This document shows, one piece after another, positions 55,386 through 64,000 of a DNA stretch of 64,000 bases. The translations under genes and the position numbers were made by a program. The stretch covers positions 644,001-708,000 of the forward strand of contig JAIGNY010002044.1 in NCBI GenBank assembly GCA_020152595.1, in the 5' to 3' direction. The stretch is from Chiridota heheva (taxonomy: Eukaryota > Echinodermata > Holothuroidea > Apodida > Chiridotidae). The notes under the pieces are model-generated. The model was not told the DNA's origin, ran no database searches, and worked only from the letters and a program-made list of their open reading frames with translations. How positions within the stretch are numbered: the stretch's first letter is position 1; each line of letters starts with the position of its first letter.

Positions 55386-57220
55386 TTTTGGAAATAGAGA
55401 AAAATAAAGCGTTTCCAGCTGTAGGCTATGTTATTTTCTGCTTTTGTTTTGTATTGGAAACTGACTATTTCATATGTAATACTGTGGCAGCACGTAGGTA
55501 TAATTATATTTTAAAGATCTATACGCATTTAATCTTTTAAACTTGTTTTCCCTTCTTAGCTTTACATTTTTCCTGTTGCCTTTATACTTTTATACTCTTA
55601 TCTTTTTAACATGTCGTATAATATCTATGTTTACATTATTCTTAATTTTATGTATTTTATATTTTCATTTTGTAAAGCACTTAGAGCTTATTGTTAGAAT
55701 AAATGTTGTAGATATGTAATTTAATAATAATAATAACAATATAAGTGCTCACAGCATATTGTATGTTTTCCAATTACTTTTGTCATGATCCTACTAGTAA
55801 ATTAGAATACTACTTATCTTACACTATCAGAACTCATGTAGTGCTGGCACAAAAGTAATGAAATACTTGTTACAAACCACTATCCTCACTGTACCCAGAC
55901 TTCTCTCAAACTGTCAAATAGACACTTCCACACATCAACAAAAATGGATCCGTGCACACTGATTAACTAAGCAGGAGAGTAAATGGAATGAAATTTGCAA
56001 AACCTGCAATTCTAGGAAATTGCATGACTAAGAAATGTGTTCTGGATTATGATTGAAAATTGACTCTAATCCATGTCTTAATTTTAACTTCCAACCTACA
56101 TTACCTGCACTCGAGGTCACTAAAAACATTTCTGCGCTATAAATTAATTCCCATAGACAGTAGTAGCATCAGGGTTTTTGTCATGAGGGGCATGAGAGGG
56201 ACAATCTTGTCTCATGGGAGGGGGCAAAAGCTTATCCATCAGAAAAAAGATGCCATTTGACAAAAAAATGGGGGGGGGGGGGAGCTCAGCAAGTGGGGCG
56301 GAAAAGCAATCTTATGGGGATGGGGGCCCACAAGCCTCTTGCTCTAACAACACTTTCCTTAATCTTCACACTCTGACCTCTGTGTGGTAAACTTTACAAC
56401 TTAAGTTTACACGAAGTTACATATCTCAAAATAAGTATATGTGAGCAAATCTCTTCTCCTAGCAGTGCATCGGAAAAGTCTGCATGTTATGGTAACCCAT
56501 TATGTAAACATCAGAACACGTTTTGAAAAGAAGAAAACATTCTTTCAATTTTACAGATATAATATCAAAGTCATAACCTACTGTACTGAGCAACATCCCA
56601 TGATTGAGCAATATTCCAGAGGGTGTAGACAGTAAGAATGCAAAATGCATTCAGATGCATGCCCATAGTAGTCTCTTTTTTATGTTAGTAGCGTAAATAT
56701 GCCTCCTGTCGAGGAATGAATCTTTCCTTTTTGAACATAGCATATTTTCCTTTGGCCATATAGATTAGCCATAAGCATAAGTGAAGGAACCGAGAGGCAC
56801 AGGGCCCACGTGCTCTCCCAATGTTGAACTAAGTCAATTTTTGTTTACCATTAAACTAGTGTTGTAGCATATCTTTATGAAAGTCAGTGCAGCTGCAGTG
56901 AAATTTGTTTACTATCAATGTCAGATTATGACCATGGAAAGTAAGGTGAAGTGTGTGGAAATCCCTGGTGTAATTGCTACTTGCTTGTGCTGGATTGTAG
57001 TTTCTGTTGTGAGCAATATACATGTAGACCCGACAGTTTTTAGATTGTCGGGGCTTAAGACACAAAATGTATTGCGAGGTTTAGATTTTATGATTGAATG
57101 ATCATACAATAATGTGTGCTATACTGAGTTGCCATACCTTAACCCCCTTTTGAGGTTTACCAGCATTTCCATTTTATTCATGATTCACCTGAATGCTGCA
57201 ATCACAACTATACCTGCAAC
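55386..57220. other. anonymous sequence; possible LINE/SINE 3' tail near 55660-55740
   Basis: TTTGTAAAGCACTTAGAGC ... TTTAATAATAATAATAAC at 55670-55738 looks like the 3' tail of a LINE2- or SINE-type repeat. A G-run repeat is at 56265-56340. The rest shows no supported gene. Confidence 0.4.
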
Positions 57221-57221
57221 C

Positions 57222-57395
57222 ACTTTCTATCCTTTCTGTAAAAGTCATTCACCATACCTCACATGACAGACCGTGTGCCTTTTATCCTTTCTGTATAAGT
57301 CATTCACCATACCCCCATTGCAGACTGTGTCTTCTATCCTTTCTTTTTAAGTCATTCACCTCGCACAGCAGACCGTGTGCCTTCTATCCTGCAGG
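57222..57395. repeat. tandem repeat, about 55-60-bp unit, three copies
   Basis: TCTATCCTTTCTGTAAAAGT CATTCACCATACC ... GACCGTGTGCCTT recurs three times with point changes and small deletions. Confidence 0.75.
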
Positions 57396-57711
57396 TATGC
57401 CATTCCCGATTATATCCTCCGATGGCAGCTTCCCAAACTTTTGACCTTTGACACGCAAACAGCTTCAATATGAGTAAGACCTCGTTGTGACAAATTACGA
57501 GATGCTCAGGTTTCATCCATAGCCGCCTATTAACATACAAGTTCAGAAACAAAATTGCTTTTAAACTCCTCATAAAATGTGTGTTACAAAGTGAAGGAAA
57601 GTGCTTTATTTTGTACTAGAAACTATCCTGGTAATTAATATCAATCTGTTGCTATCATTACTACCATTAAAATATCTGAAATATTCCGCCTACTTGCCTA
57701 TGGCATGAAAA
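57396..57711. other. anonymous sequence
   Basis: No recognisable feature. Confidence 0.4.
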
Positions 57712-57990
57712 AATGCTTCTTCCGTCTTCATTGCCCTGATTGTGTCCATATTGTTTCGTCGATTCCCAGCAGGGCAAGATTGTAATTGTGCATTTCCACT
57801 GCAACTTGAGCAGTCTTACCAGTGTCGTACATGGTCCTTACATCCCATGTTCCCATCTTAATAGGCACCCTCGTCGACAGAAGGGTATTTGGCTTCGTGG
57901 CCTCCGTAGACTTACGGCTTTCAAAGCAAGAGTTGAGAGAAATTCTACCTCCCGCCCCCCACTCTCTATTTCCTTCCTTCCATTAACGTC
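57712..57990 (-). mobile_element. APE endonuclease start of a non-LTR retrotransposon
   Basis: The minus strand reads STRVPIKMGTWDVRTMYDTG, then KTAQVAVEMHNYNLALLGID and ETIWTQSGQ. This corresponds to the endonuclease N-terminus GTWNVRTM(Y)-x-x-GK...LLG(I/L)-x-E-x-RW, with N to D and SE to DE changes in the active-site region. About 90 codons remain. Both ends are truncated. It may be the 5' part of the family whose C-terminus occurs at 25556 and 53618 (inference). Confidence 0.65.
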
Positions 57991-58414
57991 GCATAAGCAG
58001 ACAAATACAACCCATTTAACTACAAGTATCATCTAAGCCTACATAATTTAAATCATAATCTAGAAGTCTGATTGGTCTAATGGTCACTACATCAGTATAA
58101 ACTGTAATCACAATATCTGAAGCTATTGCTGCAAACTTAACCTGATGTGCAACAATGAACTTGGTGTAAACTACGGCTATCACGATATATCAATTATTGC
58201 GATATCGTCTTATTACTTTTTCCATGACAAACACATGGTGATATGTCATTATTACATGTAAAGAGCAAATTCAAGCAATATTTTGTTAAGCAGATTATTC
58301 ATAAACATTATCACTGAATGGCATACAAGTTGCATTTGTAATTGTTTGATATTACATCTATATCTCAAAGCTCTATGAAAAATTGAAATTTGCAAGATGA
58401 AAATCTCATATTTC
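57991..58414. other. anonymous sequence
   Basis: AT-rich, with CACGATATATCAAT text also present near 60390 and 890 (weak dispersed similarity). No gene. Confidence 0.35.
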
Positions 58415-58430
58415 GGAAAAGTGTTCCTAA

Positions 58431-59999
58431 TGTTTGTTTGTTTGATGAGGTCTTAACGGCACCACGACAACGAAGGTCAAATTGTGCTTGAGAGGTCAGA
58501 TCATTTTAGAGGTAGTAAGGAAAGAGACCAGGGGGAGAATGAGAGAAATTCAAGAACAAAAGCCAGAAAGCTGTGATCGAGAGAGGAGGTGCATGGGTAA
58601 AACAAAAACAAAGTAGAGAGGGGGTGGAAGAGGAGAATTAGATATGGTTGTAGAGGGATGCATGCTGAAGGAAGGAGATTATTTTATCTGGAGGATTTTT
58701 CTGGAAGAACTCAGCAATTGAGTTGTGGGGAGCGAGGAAGCTCTGGGAAGGTTGTACAGGGGCAAGCAAGGAGAACGTGTTGGATTGTGAGGATGCAGTG
58801 GCAATTGTTACAGAGGGGTTGGGGAGCCAATAAGGAGGTGGGAGTGAGTGAGGTGGGTGTGACCAATTCTAAGACGGGTAATATGAAGCGTTGTCGATCA
58901 GAAAGGTTGTTGATGGTGGATTTGATCGGGATTGTGGGCTGGATAACATGGAGTTTATCAATTTGGAAGTTCCATAAGGTTTGCCAGCGGTCACGAACAA
59001 GAGAAGCGATAAGCGGTTTGATGTCAGAGAGGGTTTTGGGAAAAGAGGAAGGAGGGAGGTTAAGGGCAAGCTTAGCGGCTGTATCAGCCCTGTCATTGCC
59101 AGGGATGCCAACATGGCTGGGTATCCAGAAGAAAAGAACACTTTTCCTGCAGAGGGTGGGAGAAAAGAGTTTCCGGAGGAGGAGGTGGCAGGTGAGGTTA
59201 TCCCATTTAAGATTGAGTAATGAAGTAAGAACAGCCTTTGAGTCAGAGAAAATGGCAAAGTGACTAAGAGGAGAGAACTCAATAAAGTTAAGGGCAAGGA
59301 GAATGGTCTTAGCCTCGGCTGAAAAGATGAATGAGTAGTCAGGAAGTCTGCTACTGAGGGTGATGTCTTGGATGATGGCAGCAGCAGCTGTCTTGTTGCC
59401 TTCCTTGGAGCCATCAGTATAGATGGAGGTGTAATTTGAGAGTTGGTCTTTGATTTGGTTGTGGAAATTGATGAAGAGGTTAGGGTGAGTTTGAGTTTTG
59501 TTATAAATGGAGAGGTCTAGGTGGACAGAAGGAAGGGGGGTGGGCCCAAGGAGGAAAAGTGGGCCAGTTGAAAGAGGTCTGATTTAATGCGTAAGCTGAA
59601 GGGAGGCGATAGGGTTTTAGTCCTATTAAAGAGGGAGGAGAAATTGGGGTACCTAATGAGGTTGTAAACAGGGTTCTGGGTGTTGGTGAGGACTCTAAAA
59701 GCATAGGAGAGGCTAAGCTTTTTACATCTAAGTAGAAAGGGGGGTTCGTTGGCTTCAACATGAAGGCTAGTGATTGGGGAGGTCCTGTAGGCTCCTAGAC
59801 AAAGCCTGAGGGCTTCATTTTGGATGGTGTTAATGAGGTTGAGGTATGAGTTGTGAGCAACACAGTAAACAATATTGCCATAGTCAAGCTTGGCACGAAT
59901 GGTGAGCCTGAAAATTTTGAGGAGAGCATAGCGGTTCCCTCCCCAAGTAGTGTTGGAAAGCAGACGGAGGAGGTTGAGGGAGCTAGTGTTCCTAAATTT
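58431..59999 (-). mobile_element. 5'-truncated RNase H-type non-LTR retrotransposon with 16-bp target duplication
   Basis: On the minus strand from 59999: RT thumb/connection region, RNase H, C-terminal cysteine region, 3' UTR and a (CAAA)n tail at 58431-58445. Flanked by GGAAAAGTGTTCCTAA at 58415-58430 and 60000-60015, a perfect 16-bp target-site duplication. So this is one insertion truncated on its 5' side during reverse transcription. It is the longest of three copies of the family here. Confidence 0.9.
58650..59999 (-). pseudogene. ORF2 C-terminal half: RT end, RNase H and CCHC-like region
   Basis: The minus strand reads RLTIRAKLDYGNIVYCVA and NEALRLCLGAYRTSP (RT C-terminal part), then YTDGSKEGN (RNase H first aspartate), FSAEAKTILLAL (glutamate), FSDSKAVL (second aspartate) and WIPSHVGIPGNDRADTAAK (histidine and last aspartate). 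So all RNase H catalytic residues are visible. It closes with IGHTHLTHSHLL-type text and CNNCHC. The RNase H places it in the I-superfamily of LINEs. Several frames are needed to read it, so it is probably inactive, and it lacks endonuclease and RT palm. Confidence 0.8.
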
Positions 60000-60015
60000 G
60001 GAAAAGTGTTCCTAA

Positions 60016-61284
60016 ATTAGTGGTCACATGATGAATAGCTCTGGCTATAAACTTCAGTCCAATGCATCCAAACTCACTAGCCTTCATAACTCACCGATGA
60101 AAACATCCTTTTAAAAGTCCAAATGAATCCTCAGCCCCACATTACATGCACGACTTGGTACTGCAGTAACCAAATCCACAATACCTGGCCCTTCACAATA
60201 AGTTCCATTGTGTGCAAATAGATGATTGGGAGTGTAATTACTGATGCGTAAAATCACTGAACTATCAGCGATGGCTTTCTTAATTGCTTCTATAGCAGTC
60301 TAAAAGTCATACCTGCCGAAATGGAGGTTCTTGCGGGTTAAAATTTGTAGCGAGGATTGGGCGTAATGATTACTCAGATATCGAGATGTGGTGATATATT
60401 GCCATATATTTGTCTATAAATCGCATTGATACCTGATTTACCCATATCATGCCCTAGTGTAGACATACCTCATCATCACCAATAAAGTTTTGGGTAGCGT
60501 GAGGAATTGCCTGACTGTCTTGTAGCTTCGGCTGAAGACCTTTGGCCTTTGACCTCTGAAAAGCTCTTGATCCACCTCTTCCAAAGGAAATATGCTTTGG
60601 TATTCTGTAATGATGCCATGTAATTTGAAATATTTGAAAAATTTATCACACAGAAGAACAAAAACAAATAATATTGGTGAATAATACCGGTATACAGGCC
60701 TATAGTATAAATACTTTACAAGGAATATTCCCATGAAATTTCATTTTTATGTATCTGACAGAGAAAATTATAAAAATAAGTTGGTAAAAAAAGTCATGAT
60801 GATATCTCATTCCTAGAAGTTATTAAACTTGAAAGATTTTTCTTACCCGCATAAAACTGACTTTTGTACCGAGTCTAAGTCATCATTATGATGTCATCAC
60901 AGCGCTTCCTGTACTAATCTTTATGTATTTCTTTGAAAAGTGCTTGCCAATTTTTCATACTTCAAATTTAAGTGACAAGAACAGATTGGAAAACATTATT
61001 GTCAATTATATTTACACTAATCTTAATCGATTTAGAAGAAAAAATGTTCCTAATCATTTAGAAAATATGAAATTAAAATTGTAACGTGCTGAGCGAAGCA
61101 CATTGGGTAAGGTCCTTGGTTCAAGGTGTAAGGCGACCAAACAAGCAGGCATAAGTCAACAGTAACTGTTAAAGTAAAGAGACGCTTATTGCAGGGTCTC
61201 TACAAACTTAAATCAAAAAAATCAAAAAAATTAAAAAGAGATAAATAAATAAAAGCAATTCACTTTAATAGGTTAGCCAGACCT
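60016..61284. other. anonymous sequence
   Basis: No supported gene, RNA or transposon end. Short A-rich stretch at 61205-61255. Confidence 0.4.
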
Positions 61285-61862
61285 AAAAGATTAGTGCAGG
61301 AGTCAGCAAGTCCATCTTATATGAAAGAGGACTTCAAAAGCAACATAATGGTGAAGAAACCATTCAAAAATCTTTTTTCTGTTAGGAGATAATTAAGTTT
61401 GAAGTTTGGTATTATTTGTGTAGAAACGACTGAAATCAGACTAGTTGTGATGTCACTGCCTCAGATTCCTCAAAGTTTTTATGTTATTCCATCATATAAT
61501 GTCCTTCGATTTTGAGGCTTAAAACCATTAGATATGTCAGAAAAGTAGAAAAACATAATCTTGTAAGGATAATTAAAATTTACCACCTGAAGAAAATTTG
61601 AGAAAAAATAATTTAAATAGGAAAAAATTAAAATACATTTTCTTTAAAATACATTAACAATTGTCAAGAATGTGAGAATAAAGGTGCCTACCATCCATGT
61701 GGTAGACTTACTACACCAGTCATTTCTACAAAGATATGACAGACCTTTAAACTTGAATATCTCCTTAACGGAATAAGATTGTAGGTGTCTTCACCATTTT
61801 GTTTGTCTTTAGATCCTCTTTCATATAGGATAAACTTGCTTGACCCCTGAACTAATCTTTAA
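61285..61862. mobile_element. MITE with terminal inverted repeats of about 80 bp (family B)
   Basis: Left end AAAAGATTAGTGCAGGAGTC, then AGTCCATCTTATATGAAAG and AATGGTGAAGAAACC. Right end reverse-complemented TTAAAGATTAGTTCAGGGGT, then AGTTTATCCTATATGAAAG and AATGGTGAAGACACC. No open frame. The right flank is TTTAAA, so a TTAA target is possible but eroded. A partial relative is at 11560-11692. Confidence 0.75.
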
Positions 61863-62279
61863 ACTAAGCTTAAGTCCTTATTTGCTTACGTATTCTGTGT
61901 GTTTACAGCTCTACACTCAATTAAACCTTAAACTGAAGACAAATGTTCACAATACCCACTAAATTATTCATTAAAAAAGTACTCAGCTCACTGGCCAAGT
62001 ATGTGATAAGGACCAGCTAATCAGAGAATGCCAAATCTAACTTAAGCTAGCTATCTGCATAAGGCAGTAGGCTTATGTAACACACATTCCAATCTACCTC
62101 TAGTATAAAGATCAGACTCAATTATGCAAATTAAAGGAAGGCATGGGATGAGATACACCTATTGTGCAGCTCACAGAACAGAAGGTCAGCTCAGGACAGC
62201 TCTAGAAATATATCAAGGTCATATACTTCAATGAATTAACTTTCTAATTACACAATACTTCAATACATGTCTTGTTGTG
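61863..62279. other. anonymous sequence
   Basis: No recognisable feature. Confidence 0.4.
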
Positions 62280-62810
62280 AATGTCCACACTGGCAGATGA
62301 CAATATATTCCAAGAAATTAAAGATTATGCACTGTGTGTAACCTACATCGTCTAGAGGATAAATATCACTTTGTGCTAGAATGTCCCTTCTATGAGGACA
62401 TTTGTAAAGTTTTCATTCCTCAGCACTTTAGATCACCACCACTCATATGCTTCGTTTAAAACACTTCTAAGAATTCCTAATGAATCTGTAAGTTTAAATT
62501 TAGCCAGGTTCATAAACAAAGCTCTTCAAAAGCGCAAAGAATCTTTAACATAATTATTGTGTTGTATAAATCAATAATTACTTTATGGTTCAACAATCCC
62601 ATATCCATTTGGCTTTGAATATTCATTTATTTTTGATTACTTTTGTTGTTGTTGGTATGGGCATGTATTTTGTGTCTACGTTCATGTTTTTTTTTTTCTG
62701 TTTAAAACATTATTAATTCTTTTCTTTGATCAGAATTTGTTAAATCAATGTACTTATATTTGTTTGTAAGTAATAGGCTGGAGGCCTGAACATTGAATGA
62801 AAATAAATAA
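62280..62810 (+). mobile_element. 3' end of a non-LTR retrotransposon (ORF2 cysteine region and 3' UTR)
   Basis: The plus strand reads CNLHRLEDKYHFVLECPFYE then DICKVFIPQHF. After one frame change near 62450 it reads SFKTLLRIPNESVSLNLARF INKALQKRKESLT and a stop at 62549-62551. The C-x(n)-EDKYHFVLECP block is the usual ORF2 C-terminal zinc-like motif of many LINEs. The 3' UTR contains GGCTGGAGGCCTGAACATTG AATG-AAAATAAATA, ending near 62810. It is 5'-truncated. The clade is uncertain. Confidence 0.7.
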
Positions 62811-63132
62811 CAAAAATACTAGCTGGACAACAAAGATGATAAGACTGAAAAAGTTTGACCTCAACTTATCCCAGGGTAACACTCCATGAAAACTAAGGTT
62901 ATGCCTTAGTGCCAAATGCACAGATGTTTCAATATTTAAGAAGCTACCAAAGGTACCCACCTATACTTATGAGAACCAGCCTGATGACATCTCCTTCTTG
63001 GCGATTTAGTTGTGTGTCCTCATTTACTTCCATAGCTTCCTCGCTCTCATAGTTGCTGGTCCTTGTTCTATAAGCAGATAGAAAAATTAAACATTATTAA
63101 TCACAGAACATTTTTTGTATTCCTATTAAAAC
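62811..63132. other. anonymous sequence
   Basis: No recognisable feature. Minus-strand open frame 62754-62960 has no support. Confidence 0.4.
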
Positions 63133-63301
63133 AGACCTGTAGTGGTTAGTGCTGTCCTCTCACCTGCACGACCTGGTTCGTATCCCAGTGGGTCTGCAGC
63201 CAGTAAGTTCACAACTGGTTATCAAAAGCCGTGGCTGTCTCGATATAATGTCCAGCACTGGATGCTTTCGGGACGTTAAACCTTGCTATGCTATGCTATT
63301 A
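63133..63301 (+). mobile_element. tRNA-derived SINE, family with GCTAT tail (copy 2)
   Basis: Head CTGTAGTGGTTAGTGCTG and GGTTCGTATCCC, body ACAACTGGTTATCAAAAGCC and TGTCCAGCACTGGATGC, then the short tail TGCTATGCTATGCTATT. Same family as 4748-4945 with about 12-15% visible difference. Confidence 0.8.
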
Positions 63302-64000
63302 AGGTCTCGAGATTGCCCGTGTTACACACACTTGGACCAGCTGATCAATGACAGAGGACTAGAGAAGCAAAACCTATCAGCATCCATGGACAACAGGGTG
63401 AGTCGAGTGGAGGAAATTAATCAATGAAGTCTGAGGTCGCTCGACCTGATAATGATGTTGATATTGATGAGTAAGGGTTAAGCACAGCCTGATTATTCAA
63501 GGGTCCTCCGTCTTCCAAGTGACAGAGTTGGGCTCGTTCTGCTTCAGTGACCCAGTATGGCCACCCACCGGGACCATGCTGCATATACTTATGAGTTGGC
63601 ACACCTGTCGCCGGTTGATTACCCCTTACTCTACCAGCACTTTTTTGAAAACGTGCTTGGGAAGCAGGGTCAAAGATGGGGTGCCCAAAACGGTGATAAT
63701 ATCACCGCGTGGTAGAGTGAGGGAAAAAACATGAAATGTGATTCATCAAAGAACATTAAATAATGTGAATAATACTTCTGTGATTTATTGCATAGCAAGC
63801 TGACTCATGGAATTGATATCTTCATAGTGAAAGAGAAGAAGTGATAAAACGTGCTATTATTCACCACATAATATTTGTGCATTTGTTTTACTGCATTTTC
63901 CTCTTTAAAGGTCTATGGACCAGTACAAAACCTTTGTGTTCAAAAATTAAAATTAAATTCAGAGCATTAAATTCTGAGTTACATAGTTTTTGAATTGTGA
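63302..64000. other. anonymous sequence with a small inverted repeat
   Basis: CCCCTTACTCTACCAG at 63622 and TGGTAGAGTGAGGG at 63710 are imperfect inverted repeats about 75 bp apart, possibly a tiny MITE or hairpin. No supported gene to the window end. Confidence 0.35.

Noticed and set aside
57838-58036. Short overlapping frames on both strands
   Set aside because: Part of the LINE endonuclease fragment on the minus strand; the plus frame is its shadow.
58658-59414. 201- and 181-codon frames on both strands
   Set aside because: The plus frame is antisense to the LINE. The minus 58869-59414 frame is an alternative frame of the RNase H coding region, not the one with YTDGS and SDS.

Overview
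This is AT-rich, intron-rich, TE-dense eukaryotic DNA with no prokaryotic features. CR1-like elements with a 2A-like N-terminus, tRNA-derived SINEs (one pair sharing a Deu-like core), Penelope-like, Tc1/mariner, hAT and piggyBac remnants, and a BEN-domain gene suggest a marine invertebrate deuterostome, perhaps an echinoderm. That assignment is inference; no species-diagnostic gene is present.

Layout. (1) 1-6600: the 3' end of a + strand gene. Two exons (233-317 and 5090-5856) join in phase and encode an acidic tail with eight YxxPhi tyrosine motifs, three of them YAKV. The intron holds LINE and SINE fragments and a 243-bp tandem repeat. (2) 6600-22700: mostly non-coding. It has minisatellites at 7331-8074, 9035-9425, 12930-13165 and 13717-14950 (27-bp units in a 324-bp higher-order period), MITEs and SINEs. 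(3) 22700-40270: a transposon graveyard. In order it holds a Gag/protease fossil of an LTR element, a hAT MITE with a perfect 8-bp target duplication, a near full-length CR1-like LINE, the 5' half of an RNase H-type LINE, a GIY-YIG/Penelope-like retroelement fragment, a Tc1/mariner transposase whose C-terminal coding segment has become a minisatellite, and a second reverse transcriptase fragment. (4) 40276-55390: the most remarkable region. A unit of about 1.3 kb, made of the C-terminal part of a piggyBac transposase plus a spliceable BEN-domain exon, is repeated in tandem seven times, with an eighth copy after a 1.9-kb spacer. The last BEN exon exists twice, once broken and once intact. A larger duplication of the 3' end (about 48980-51368 and 52090-55385) gives an empty and a filled site for a 547-bp piggyBac-type transposon with TTAA flanks and perfect 13-bp inverted repeats. 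(5) 55400-64000: LINE fragments (one with a 16-bp target duplication), a long-TIR MITE and a SINE.

How it works together: only two loci look like host coding sequence, the phosphotyrosine tail gene and the BEN-domain array. Most other coding-like sequence is decayed transposon. Many long open frames are by-products of in-frame tandem repeats and are listed as rejected.
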